From Sulfurovum sp. (lineage in GTDB: Bacteria > Campylobacterota > Campylobacteria > Campylobacterales > Sulfurovaceae), in NCBI GenBank assembly GCA_015493425.1, contig WGDG01000074.1, positions 1-13,340 on the forward strand: 13,340 bases of DNA, in the 5' to 3' direction. The notes below the pieces were generated by a model. That model was not told the origin of the DNA, ran no database searches, and saw only the letters and a list, made by a program, of their open reading frames with translations. This document shows positions 1 through 6,830 of the stretch, piece after piece. Made by a program: the position numbers and the translations under genes. The first letter of the stretch is position 1, and every line of letters starts with the position of its first letter.

Positions 1-194
1 ATATTATAATGTTTTTTGCTTTGTATGTCTTCAAAAGAGAAGAAAATGTGTGAATAATCAGCCTAAAACAGTATTCAAGATCAATTTTCATCAATAAAAT
101 AGATGAATGGCAATCAGATATTGAATTCAATTGCTGATGTAGGGAAAAGTTGTGCTAAAATCGTACCTGATATTTATGCCATAAGGAAAATGCC
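1..194. other. AT-rich leader upstream of cmoA
   Basis: I see no complete gene here. On the plus strand one frame is open from the window edge to a TGA at 51-53 and reads IIMFFALYVFKREENV, a hydrophobic run followed by a charged tail. It could be the last residues of a membrane protein whose gene lies outside the window, but it is too short to call. A perfect TTATTCACA box (minus orientation) sits at 49-57 over that stop. The cmoA promoter and ribosome site fill the right end. Confidence 0.4.
153..161 (+). promoter_or_regulatory. Extended -10 promoter of cmoA
   Basis: TGCTAAAAT reads as an extended -10 (TG at 153-154, TAAAAT at 156-161). It lies 33 bases before the GTG start. No good -35 is visible, as is usual for the main sigma factor of this phylum. 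Confidence 0.5.
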
Positions 195-908
195 GTGCCA
201 AAAAAAGATGAAGTGTTTGCCAAACCCATAGAGAAAAAATTTGAGTTCGACAATGCGGTTGCGGCAGTGTTTGATGATATGCTGTCACGTTCGGTTCCTT
301 TTTACGATGAAGTGCGAAGACTTATGATCGCACTTATTCTCTCAGATGCCCGCGAAGGGTTGCGGGTACTTGACCTTGGTTCCTCTACGGCAAAATTTCT
401 GTTGGATCTGCATAGCAAGGCAAATGTGCCTATGATACTTAAGGGTATTGACAATTCACCGGCGATGTTGGAACGAGCGCAGCAGAAATGTCAGGCCTTC
501 GGTGCCGATATTACGTTGGAACTGGCCGATATGCTCACGTACAATTTTGAGAGAGAAGATGTGATTGTTGCCAATTATACCCTGCAGTTTATCCGTCCGA
601 TGCAGCGTACCGATCTGGTGAAGCGTATTGCCGATGCACTGGAGGAGGATGGTATGTTCCTATTCTCGGAGAAAGTGGTGTTTGAGGATAAAAAACTGGA
701 TAAGCAGATGATCGATATCTACTACGAATACAAACGTGAACAGGGATACAGTGATTATGAGATCGCACAAAAGCGTGAGGCGTTGGAAAATGTACTGATT
801 CCCTTTACCATAGAGGAGAATATCCGTATGTGCAGGGAAGCCGGTTTTACAAAAATTGATACGATCTTTCAATGGGCAAATTTTGTGACATTTGTTGCAA
901 AAAAGTGA
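195..908 (+). CDS. cmoA: CmoA, carboxy-S-adenosyl-L-methionine synthase
   Basis: Cytoplasmic enzyme that converts S-adenosylmethionine and prephenate to carboxy-SAM, which CmoB then uses to make the cmo5U34 wobble base of tRNA. The 237 residues match the family length. Visible landmarks are the SAM loop DLGSS at 60-64 (other members usually have DLGCS), GIDNSPAM at 84-91, NYTLQF at 127-132, SEK at 158-160, and GYS..EI.QKR..LENVL near 184-201, whose Arg is the one that reads the carboxyl group of carboxy-SAM in the family. The start is GTG at 195, with AAGGA at 183-187 seven bases upstream. An ATG at 190 is out of frame and stops after 13 codons. Family recognition is firm. No cmoB is in the window. 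The next gene has its own promoter, so cmoA is probably monocistronic. The substrate prephenate is a shikimate-pathway product, and the next gene opens that pathway, which may or may not be meaningful. Confidence 0.95.
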   Translation: MPKKDEVFAKPIEKKFEFDNAVAAVFDDMLSRSVPFYDEVRRLMIALILSDAREGLRVLDLGSSTAKFLLDLHSKANVPMILKGIDNSPAMLERAQQKCQAFGADITLELADMLTYNFEREDVIVANYTLQFIRPMQRTDLVKRIADALEEDGMFLFSEKVVFEDKKLDKQMIDIYYEYKREQGYSDYEIAQKREALENVLIPFTIEENIRMCREAGFTKIDTIFQWANFVTFVAKK

Positions 909-957
909 CATTCTTTTCTCCCTTCCCATAAGCAGGGGTTTCATTAATGAATATGAG

Positions 958-987
958 TTATTCACTGTTTATTCACCATGTGAAAAA
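958..987. repeat. Box module 1: three putative DnaA boxes
   Basis: Forward boxes TTATTCACT (958-966) and TTATTCACC (969-977) are 11 bp apart, one helical turn. An inverted box follows at 979-987 (TTTTTCACA on the minus strand). The second forward box and the inverted one form the dyad TTCAC-CAT-GTGAA (972-984). DnaA boxes of Campylobacterota are known to share a TTCAC core, with TTATTCACA close to consensus, so DnaA binding is a reasonable inference. An unrelated regulator that binds TTCAC-N3-GTGAA is the alternative. Confidence 0.55.
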
Positions 988-1037
988 GTAAAATTCAAAA
1001 ACTGGCGGTGAGGACGGGATTTATTATTTAATATCAC

Positions 1038-1074
1038 TTATTCACACGCTATTCACAGTGTGAAATGTGAAATA
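1038..1074. repeat. Box module 2: copy of module 1, 80 bp downstream
   Basis: Forward boxes are TTATTCACA (1038-1046, perfect) and CTATTCACA (1049-1057), again 11 bp apart. Inverted boxes lie at 1059-1067 and 1066-1074, the latter giving TATTTCACA on the minus strand. The dyad TTCAC-AGT-GTGAA (1052-1064) lies exactly 80 bp from its counterpart in module 1. The order and spacing of the first three boxes are the same in both modules, while the sequence between them differs. That argues for selection on the boxes, not for a recent duplication. Confidence 0.55.
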
Positions 1075-1133
1075 TTTTTAACATATTTTCAGGATTGTCT
1101 GCTAAAGGGTACTCTTTTTCATCGTTTTTCGGT

Positions 1134-1139
1134 TATAAT
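1134..1139 (+). promoter_or_regulatory. -10 box of the DAHP synthase gene
   Basis: Perfect TATAAT preceded by a T-rich periodic stretch (1113-1130) in place of a clear -35. It would give a leader of about 25 bases. Confidence 0.65.
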
Positions 1140-1168
1140 CTTCGCAATTTATTTTATGCAAGGATGCA

Positions 1169-2521
1169 ATGATGCACTGGACACCCGGAAGCTGGAGAGA
1201 CTTTCCTATTAAGCAACAACCGACCTATCCCGATAAAGAAGCACTTGAATTTGTCGAAAAAGAACTGAAACACTACCCGCCGCTTATTTTTGCAGGGGAA
1301 GCACGCAGACTGAAGCAAAAACTTGCTGCTGCCGGGCGCGGTGAAGCATTCCTGCTTCAGGGGGGCGACTGTGCGGAGAGTTTTGCAGACTTCAACGCAC
1401 AGAATATTAAAAATCTTTTCAAATTGATGTTGCAGATGAATATGGTACTGATGTATTCTACGGGTAAACCTGTCGTGAAAGTCGGGCGTATTGCCGGGCA
1501 GTTCGCCAAGCCGAGATCGTCTGACTTTGAAGAGAAAGACGGTGTCAAACTGCCAAGTTACCGTGGAGATATCATCAACTCCATAGAGTTTAGTGAAGAA
1601 GCGCGTATTCCCAAGCCTGAAAATATGCTGCGCGCCTACAACCAGTCGGCGGCAACACTGAATCTGCTGCGTGCTTTTTCTCGCGGCGGTCTGGCAGATC
1701 TGAACAAAGTGCACCAGTGGAACCTCGATTTTATCAAAGACAACCCTCTTGGAAAACGTTATGACGAACTGAGTAACAAAATTGACCGGGCAATGAAATT
1801 TATGGCAGCCTGCGGACTGACAAGTGACCTCGTACCACAGTTGCATCAGACCACGCTCTATACTTCCCATGAGGCATTACTGCTCAACTACGAAGAAGCG
1901 CTTACACGTCTTGACAGCGAAACGGGTGAATGGTATGACTGTTCGGCACATATGCTCTGGATCGGCGACCGAACGCGTGATTTGAACGAAGCGCATATAG
2001 AGTATTTCAGAGGTATTCAAAACCCTGTAGGGTGTAAAGTCGGACCAACCATGGAAGCGGATGAACTGTTGCAGCTTATCGATGCGCTGAACCCTGAAAA
2101 CGAAGAGGGAAGACTCAATCTTATTGTCCGTATGGGAGCAGACAAGATTTCCGAACTCTATCCTCCACTGCTTCAGGCGGTACGTGATGCCGGCAAGCAT
2201 GTTGTCTGGACAATTGACCCGATGCACGGCAATGTTGAAAAATCTTCTACCGGTTTTAAAACGAGGGACTTTGACAATATCCTTTCCGAAGTCAAACAGT
2301 TCTTCCAGATTCATCAGGAAATGGGAACGATTGCTGCAGGTATTCATCTTGAGATGACCGGAAACGATGTGACAGAGTGTACCGGAAGTACTTCCTGTGC
2401 CATTACCGCAGAAGGGCTTGCCAGCCGTTACCATACCCAGTGTGACCCGCGTTTGAATGCGTCACAGGCACTGGAACTTGCTTTTATGATCTCCGATACA
2501 ATCTGCGACAACTGTAACTAA
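1169..2521 (+). CDS. aroF: Class II 3-deoxy-7-phosphoheptulonate (DAHP) synthase
   Basis: Catalyses the first step of the shikimate pathway, condensing phosphoenolpyruvate and erythrose 4-phosphate in the cytoplasm. At 450 residues it is the short class II (plant/Helicobacter) type. It lacks the N-terminal extension that carries allosteric sites in the Mycobacterium enzyme, so weak feedback control is an inference. The metal ligands can be placed by their motifs: Cys68 (GGDCAESF), His353 (DPMHGN), Glu395 (HLEMTGND) and Asp426 (QCDPRLN). Their spacing is nearly that of the Mycobacterium enzyme. Other class signatures are RAFSRGG, GDRTR and GCKVGPTM. Two ATGs are adjacent (1169 and 1172). AAGGA at 1160-1164 is four and seven bases away respectively, which slightly favours 1172. 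The gene is transcribed alone from TATAAT at 1134, below a double array of TTATTCAC boxes. The symbol follows common usage in this phylum; aroG or aroH are also used. Confidence 0.95.
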   Translation: MMHWTPGSWRDFPIKQQPTYPDKEALEFVEKELKHYPPLIFAGEARRLKQKLAAAGRGEAFLLQGGDCAESFADFNAQNIKNLFKLMLQMNMVLMYSTGKPVVKVGRIAGQFAKPRSSDFEEKDGVKLPSYRGDIINSIEFSEEARIPKPENMLRAYNQSAATLNLLRAFSRGGLADLNKVHQWNLDFIKDNPLGKRYDELSNKIDRAMKFMAACGLTSDLVPQLHQTTLYTSHEALLLNYEEALTRLDSETGEWYDCSAHMLWIGDRTRDLNEAHIEYFRGIQNPVGCKVGPTMEADELLQLIDALNPENEEGRLNLIVRMGADKISELYPPLLQAVRDAGKHVVWTIDPMHGNVEKSSTGFKTRDFDNILSEVKQFFQIHQEMGTIAAGIHLEMTGNDVTECTGSTSCAITAEGLASRYHTQCDPRLNASQALELAFMISDTICDNCN

Positions 2522-2542
2522 ACAGAGTTTTCTTTCTTCCAT

Positions 2543-2563
2543 GGGTGCGATTTCATCGCATCC
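2543..2563. terminator. Hairpin between convergent genes
   Basis: Nine-pair stem GGGTGCGAT / ATCGCATCC with a TTC loop, including one G-T pair in the plus-strand RNA. It lies between the ends of the DAHP synthase gene and the histidine kinase gene. Neither strand has a good U tract after it, so it may be a weak two-way terminator or an RNA 3' end stabiliser. Confidence 0.45.
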
Positions 2564-2583
2564 GATTAACGCTCACACTTACA

Positions 2584-3783
2584 TTACTTGACAGTAAAAA
2601 TATTTTCCCCATTCTCATATCGGTATGTCAATGTCATCTGGTGGATATCGAGAATACTCTTGACAATGTAGAGCCCCAGCCCCAGCCCGCCTTTTGAGGT
2701 ATGGAAGGGTTTAAAATACTCTTCAAGCGGTTCTGAAAGGGCTTCTCCTCTGTTTTTGATGTCAATGTGATCTGTGTCTATCGTGACTGTGACATGCTTG
2801 TCAATGGAGTATTTGATGGCATTGTCAAGCAGGTTTTTGACCACAAGGGTGAAAAGCTCAAAATCGGCTTTGAGGATGTAGTCTTTTTGAATATCGATAC
2901 TTACCAGCCGGCTTGGGTGTTCGACCATCAGCAGGTCAATACTCGCTTCAACGAGGTCACTCATTTTGTAGGGCTTGAGGACAAGTTCAAAGTTTTTGGA
3001 AGTGATCTTCTCAATTTTGGCAAATTCGTCAATAAGAAGGTTGAGACGCTCAAAAATACCATGCATACGCTGTTTGCTTTTTTCATCCGGCAGCATTTCA
3101 CTCATCAGCCGCCCCTTGGCAATAGGGGTTTTGAGTTCATGCATAATGGCGCGGAGGAAAAGCTGTCTGGACTGCAACAGCTCGCGTATCATGGTCACGG
3201 CATGATCGAATTCGTTGGCTACTTCTGCGATTTCATCATGTTTGTCACTGGCACAGTGGATATTGAGATTGCCTTCCGAAAAGCTTTTGATTTTCTCTTT
3301 GAGTTCAGAGAGGGGTCTCAAAGAGCGGATAACCCAGAAGTAGAGCATCACAATGAGTAAAAATACAATGGTGAAGACAATAATTCTTTTGAGTGGGTAC
3401 TTTGGTTTGTTCTTGTTCTTCAAAAAGAGCTTGAAACGGTCATTGTTGATAAGAATAACCCGCTGAAGGCGGAAAGTACCTACTGCATATTTTTTCGCTT
3501 TTCCGTTTTTTTGTTTGAAATACCGTTCAATCTGAATCACCTTTCCCTTGTCTTTGATAAGGGAGAAGTTCTGAGACTCAAGGTAAGCCTCATCGATCTT
3601 TCCGGTTTTGAGGTAATAGTTGTAGAGATAATGTGCGATGGCACGTTCTCTGATATCGTTGAGCTCTTCGTATTTTGCATGGTCATAGCGGATCGAGCCG
3701 ATAAAGAGAATGGCCAAAAGAAGAAGTGTTATGGAGAAAATCAGTTTGATTTTACTCCGCAGAGAGGTGAAGTGGTTAAACAA
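2584..3783 (-). CDS. Sensor histidine kinase, ArsS-like
   Basis: Inner-membrane kinase of a two-component pair with the response regulator just upstream. The 399 residues read as: TM helix 13-30, a short periplasmic sensor of about 100 residues (31-132), TM helix 133-152, HAMP 153-203, the dimerisation helix with phospho-acceptor His215 in HELKTP (215-220), the N box NLLDNAIKYS (317-326), and the G2 box GGLGLGLYIV (365-374). The usual DxGxG motif of the ATP lid is replaced by DIKNRGEAL (341-349), which I associate with the ArsS-like kinases of this phylum. The start is a TTG at 3783, inside the response regulator's last codons (8-bp overlap), with a weak GGG-type ribosome site. No ATG exists before the catalytic core, so translational coupling is likely. 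The Helicobacter ArsS homologue senses acid; the signal here is unknown. Confidence 0.9.
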   Translation of the reverse strand: MFNHFTSLRSKIKLIFSITLLLLAILFIGSIRYDHAKYEELNDIRERAIAHYLYNYYLKTGKIDEAYLESQNFSLIKDKGKVIQIERYFKQKNGKAKKYAVGTFRLQRVILINNDRFKLFLKNKNKPKYPLKRIIVFTIVFLLIVMLYFWVIRSLRPLSELKEKIKSFSEGNLNIHCASDKHDEIAEVANEFDHAVTMIRELLQSRQLFLRAIMHELKTPIAKGRLMSEMLPDEKSKQRMHGIFERLNLLIDEFAKIEKITSKNFELVLKPYKMSDLVEASIDLLMVEHPSRLVSIDIQKDYILKADFELFTLVVKNLLDNAIKYSIDKHVTVTIDTDHIDIKNRGEALSEPLEEYFKPFHTSKGGLGLGLYIVKSILDIHQMTLTYRYENGENIFTVK

Positions 3784-4432
3784 GCTTGTACCCTACGCCG
3801 CGTACCGCCTGAATGCGTTTGTTGTCCCCGATCTTGGAGCGTATTTTGGAAATAATGACATCGAGGCTTTTGCCCTGCGAATCGATGCTCATGGTCGCTG
3901 AGGAGTTGATGATCTGCTCGCGGGACTGTGTGATACCCTGGTTTTTTACCAGCAAAGAGAGTACTTCGAACTCAGCCGGTGTGAGAGTGAGCGGTTCACC
4001 TTTGTAGTAGATGGTATCACCCTTGATTTCAAAGTCGCTTTTGGGAACTGATTTATTCGATTTGCCTTCCCCTTTTTGTACACGGTTGAGGATGGCCATG
4101 ATACGGGCATACATCTCTTTGGGGTCATACGGCTTTGGCAGATAGTCGTAGGCACCGAGTTCGAAGCTCTGTACTTTGTCATTGATGTCCGAGCGTGCTG
4201 AAGAAATGATGACGGGAATGTCATATTTGCGTACCAGTTCTTCACACACTTCAAGCCCGTCCATCCCCGGAAGTGTCAGGTCAAGAATGACAAGATCAAA
4301 TTTTTTCACGCCGGCACTCAATCCCAAAAACGGGTCTTCGTAATTGGTGACTTTGATATCGAATTGCGAAAGGTACTCGCTCAAGAGTTCCGCAAATTCC
4401 GGATCGTCTTCAATCATTAACACATTGATCAT
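3776..4432 (-). CDS. OmpR/PhoB-type response regulator, partner of the kinase
   Basis: Cytoplasmic DNA-binding regulator of 218 residues. The receiver domain (1-118) shows the acidic pocket Glu8-Asp9-Asp10, the phosphorylation site Asp51 in DLTLPG, Ser77/Ser78, and Lys100 in LPKPYD. A short polar linker (118-133) leads to the winged-helix domain (134-218), with LTPAEFEVLSLL and the terminal RGVGYKLV. The start is ATG at 4432, with AAGGA (4442-4438) five bases upstream. It overlaps the kinase gene by 8 bp. It may regulate the octahaem cytochrome operon upstream, its own promoter, or distant genes; nothing here decides. ArsR of Helicobacter is the likely relative, but orthology needs a tree. 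Confidence 0.93.
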   Translation of the reverse strand: MINVLMIEDDPEFAELLSEYLSQFDIKVTNYEDPFLGLSAGVKKFDLVILDLTLPGMDGLEVCEELVRKYDIPVIISSARSDINDKVQSFELGAYDYLPKPYDPKEMYARIMAILNRVQKGEGKSNKSVPKSDFEIKGDTIYYKGEPLTLTPAEFEVLSLLVKNQGITQSREQIINSSATMSIDSQGKSLDVIISKIRSKIGDNKRIQAVRGVGYKLV

Positions 4433-4458
4433 AGTGTTCCTTCTGTCTGTTTGCCTTT

Positions 4459-4464
4459 ATTATA
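4459..4464 (-). promoter_or_regulatory. -10 box of the two-component operon
   Basis: Perfect TATAAT on the minus strand in the 61-bp gap between the cytochrome stop and the regulator start. It indicates that the regulator-kinase pair can be transcribed without the upstream aroE-cytochrome genes. Confidence 0.55.
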
Positions 4465-4493
4465 GAGCTTTAAGATTAATTGAAGGCTAACCG

Positions 4494-5831
4494 CTACTGT
4501 TTAGGCAGCGGTGCTTCCATTTTATCCCACTCGAGCATGCCCCAGTCTTCGAGGTTCTTTTGCAGACTGTCAAGTGTTTTGTCTTTGTGGCAGGCGTAAC
4601 AGGCATTGGTTTCCGACGGCATGCCGAACCGTTTGGTTTCAGCAGGGTAGGTGAAAGCAAAACGGTGAGAGCGTACCGTAAGCGGTGATTTGCCTGTATG
4701 TTTACCTGTTTTGGGCATATGGCACTCGATACAGTGTGAACCTTTGGAGTCTGCTTTGTGGTGTGTGTGTGCTTCAAGCGTCTTCTGGTGCGGTCCGATG
4801 ACCGAACCGAAGCTGTGACATTTCAGACACGCCTGATTGCCTTCGGGCTTTTTGGCAGTGTTGGTCAGCTTGTGAGGATCGTGACAGTTGATGCAGGTAA
4901 TGCCGTGCTTGTACATGGCATCGTGTACATATTCGTTCCCCTGTGTACGGTTTTTCTTTGCTGCACCGTTGGGCCAGAACTCTTTGGTCGCCTTGCCCGG
5001 GGTGAAGGGAGCGGGGAGTTTGTAGTCGACCAAAGGTTTTCCGGGTTCGTATCCTTTGGGGTAGTCGGTAGCTGTCATCCAGAGATCTTTTGCTGTTGCC
5101 CCTTTTGTCTGCATACGTTTGTCGCGGTTTCGCATATGACACTGCAGGCAGACTTCATTGGTGCGGATAGGGTCGACGAGACTTGCTTTGAATACAGGGT
5201 TGTTAGGATCTTTTGCGTGTGCACTTCCCGGTCCGTGGCAGTTTTCACAGGCGATGGCGGGTTCGACACGTTTGCCTGTCGCCATATAGCCGGTGAAGTG
5301 ACATCCGTCACAGGTAGTGGAGGTGGGGAACTGTTTATTGTCGTGCGGGTAGGAGTTGTGGTACCAGTATTTGTAGGGTTTGAAATGCTGCCACTTGCCT
5401 GTCTGTGTGTTCCACTGGTAGTTTCCAAGTCTGTAGTCATCTTTGCCGTTGATCTTTGCCGGGATCATATAGCGCTGTTTGAACTTGCTGCCAATGGTAT
5501 AGACAGCCTCTTTGAGGGTGAAGTCGGCATCGTCAGGCAGCTTGGAGAAATCGGCAACAACAACGCCGGGGTCTTTTCTGATGTCCTGGATCATCTTGGA
5601 GTGCATGGAAGCTTTCCAGTCGTGGTACTTCTCTTTGTGGCACTCTTTGCATTTTTGAGACCCTACAAAGGCTGCTTCTTTCTGTTCGGCAGGCTGCAGA
5701 TCGAGATTGAGCCCGACACGCGGTTTTGTCAGCTGTTTGTAATAGGGTACGATCTTTGGCATATTGCCCCAGATGAATGCAGCGACAAGCAGCAGTGTAA
5801 GTGTAAGCCAGAAGAGTGTTTTTTTCATCAT
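4494..5831 (-). CDS. Membrane-anchored octahaem cytochrome c (c554-like)
   Basis: Electron-transfer or reductase protein on the periplasmic side, 445 residues. An uncleaved-looking N-terminal helix (about 5-22) has no clear signal-peptidase site. Eight CxxCH motifs begin at residues 61, 174, 195, 228, 313, 335, 367 and 411. The first lies in FVGSQKCKECH...W..S.H, a pattern typical of cytochrome c554-type domains. A haem-free stretch of about 110 residues, rich in Tyr, Trp and Lys, separates haems 1 and 2. All sites are CxxCH, with no CxxCK or long-spaced MccA-type site, which argues against octahaem nitrite/tetrathionate reductases and MccA. I could not assign it to hydroxylamine oxidoreductase-like proteins. 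Translation is coupled to aroE: its ATG at 5831 overlaps the aroE TGA, with AAAAGG seven bases before it; ATG at 5828 is an alternative. The electron partner and substrate are unknown. Confidence 0.88.
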   Translation of the reverse strand: MMKKTLFWLTLTLLLVAAFIWGNMPKIVPYYKQLTKPRVGLNLDLQPAEQKEAAFVGSQKCKECHKEKYHDWKASMHSKMIQDIRKDPGVVVADFSKLPDDADFTLKEAVYTIGSKFKQRYMIPAKINGKDDYRLGNYQWNTQTGKWQHFKPYKYWYHNSYPHDNKQFPTSTTCDGCHFTGYMATGKRVEPAIACENCHGPGSAHAKDPNNPVFKASLVDPIRTNEVCLQCHMRNRDKRMQTKGATAKDLWMTATDYPKGYEPGKPLVDYKLPAPFTPGKATKEFWPNGAAKKNRTQGNEYVHDAMYKHGITCINCHDPHKLTNTAKKPEGNQACLKCHSFGSVIGPHQKTLEAHTHHKADSKGSHCIECHMPKTGKHTGKSPLTVRSHRFAFTYPAETKRFGMPSETNACYACHKDKTLDSLQKNLEDWGMLEWDKMEAPLPKQ

Positions 5832-6622
5832 TCAAAAGCCTTTTGCATATGGAGTTTAACGGTATCAAAACTGAAACGGTGTTCGGTAAAATGCATGAAC
5901 GCGATGATACCCTGATAGAGCAGCATATCGCTGCCGTCTTTGGTTGGTTTGCCGTATGATCCTGCCAGTTTTAAAAAAGGTGTCTCTTTGCCGTAGATGA
6001 CATCGACACACGCCTTCGTGTCGGGAATGATTTTATCAAGAATAGCCTTTGGTGCAGGAAGACTTTCATCTTCAAGCCCTGCGGATGTCATATTGACAAC
6101 AAGGTCATATGCTTTGGGTATGAAGGTTTCAAATGTGGCGGTTTCAAACCCTTCGATGGCAAATTTTTCCAGTCGGGGAGCGCTGCGGTTGAGGATGGTA
6201 ACGTCATAGCCCGCTTCTTTAAGAATGACAGCTGTGGACTGTGCGGTTCCGCCGGCACCAAGAAAGAGTACTGTTTTGACACTCTCAAATTCACTGATGG
6301 CTTTGAGAAAACCCGGAGCGTCTGTGTTGTAGCCGTAGAGTTTGCCTTCTTTTTCAACAATGGTATTGACGGCACCAACCTTTTGTGCAAAATCATCCAG
6401 CACATCACAGGCATTGTAGGCATGCTCTTTGTGCGGTACGGTGATGTTGATGCCTTTAAGCCCCAGTGTAAAAAAAGTTTCACGCAGTTTCTCCCCATGC
6501 TCAAGGCAATAGCGTCCATAACATCCGCTGTATCCAAGCCCTTTGAAGGCAAGGTTGTGCATCAGGGGTGATTTGGAATGTGAAACGGGGTTGCCGAAAA
6601 TAGCAAAATAATGTGTGGACAT
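5828..6622 (-). CDS. aroE: Shikimate dehydrogenase
   Basis: NADPH-dependent reduction of 3-dehydroshikimate to shikimate in the cytoplasm. With the start at 6622 it has 264 residues. Shikimate-binding Ser residues are in NPVSHSKSP (11-19). Catalytic Lys65 is in TVPHK, Asn86 in GAVNT, Asp101 in NTDAPG, and Gln237 in LLYQG. The nucleotide loop is GAGGTAQSTA (122-131), and NRS (145-147) fits NADP preference. An ATG at 6640 is in frame, but I prefer 6622 because GGAAGGA (6638-6632) lies nine bases before it and the extended -10 at 6654-6662 leaves only a short leader. It is the first gene of a two-gene unit with the octahaem cytochrome, overlapping by 4 bp. Confidence 0.95.
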   Translation of the reverse strand: MSTHYFAIFGNPVSHSKSPLMHNLAFKGLGYSGCYGRYCLEHGEKLRETFFTLGLKGINITVPHKEHAYNACDVLDDFAQKVGAVNTIVEKEGKLYGYNTDAPGFLKAISEFESVKTVLFLGAGGTAQSTAVILKEAGYDVTILNRSAPRLEKFAIEGFETATFETFIPKAYDLVVNMTSAGLEDESLPAPKAILDKIIPDTKACVDVIYGKETPFLKLAGSYGKPTKDGSDMLLYQGIIAFMHFTEHRFSFDTVKLHMQKAFE

Positions 6623-6653
6623 AGTGCAGGATCCTTCCATTGGCAGTATTGGA

Positions 6654-6662
6654 ATTATAGCA
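6654..6662 (-). promoter_or_regulatory. Extended -10 promoter of aroE-cytochrome operon
   Basis: TGCTATAAT on the minus strand is a perfect extended -10. The predicted transcript would start about 25 bases before the ATG at 6622. No convincing -35 is seen. Confidence 0.65.
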
Positions 6663-6802
6663 CTCTAAACCTTGTGTGCCTGATATCGGCATGTGCCCAA
6701 CTGCTGCGTATACGTTTTTCATGGCAAAGTTTGGATGAACAGTAGGCATTTTAAAAATTATTTTTTTTTGAAAATGACCTTCTCTTCAGTTCCGGAAAAA
6801 TA

Positions 6803-6808
6803 TATACT
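6803..6808 (+). promoter_or_regulatory. Possible -10 of the thermonuclease-like gene
   Basis: TATACT lies 28 bases before the ATG, downstream of a run of nine T (6761-6769). No -35 at normal spacing. Confidence 0.35.
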
Positions 6809-6830
6809 GACAAACCATAGGAGGTAATGT

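Larger units (their letters stand above)
909..1168. promoter_or_regulatory. cmoA-DAHP synthase gap with TTATTCAC box array
   Basis: This 260-bp gap holds no gene. It starts with a perfect 12-bp palindrome TTCATTAATGAA (940-951). Two box modules follow, at 958-987 and 1038-1074, separated by about 50 bp that includes an AT-rich run. After the second module comes another AT-rich stretch (about 1065-1090), and then the downstream gene's -10 at 1134. There is no strong terminator after cmoA, only a weak CCC/GGG stem near 925-938. Confidence 0.7.

Noticed and set aside
909..1168. Calling this gap the chromosomal origin
   Set aside because: The boxes fit DnaA, but no dnaA, dnaN, ruvC or other origin neighbours are present and the flanking genes do not diverge. 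Left as a candidate DnaA-binding locus.
1154..1870. 238-codon minus-strand open frame opposite the DAHP synthase gene
   Set aside because: Antisense shadow of a clear enzyme gene; composition is not protein-like and no start signal is seen.
4758..5915. 385-codon plus-strand open frame opposite the octahaem cytochrome
   Set aside because: It is a Cys/Val/Phe-rich mirror of CxxCH-coding DNA, has no ribosome site, and lies entirely over well-supported genes.
6623..6640. aroE start at ATG 6640
   Set aside because: No ribosome site in front of it, and it would place GGAAGGA inside the coding region instead of upstream of the better start at 6622.
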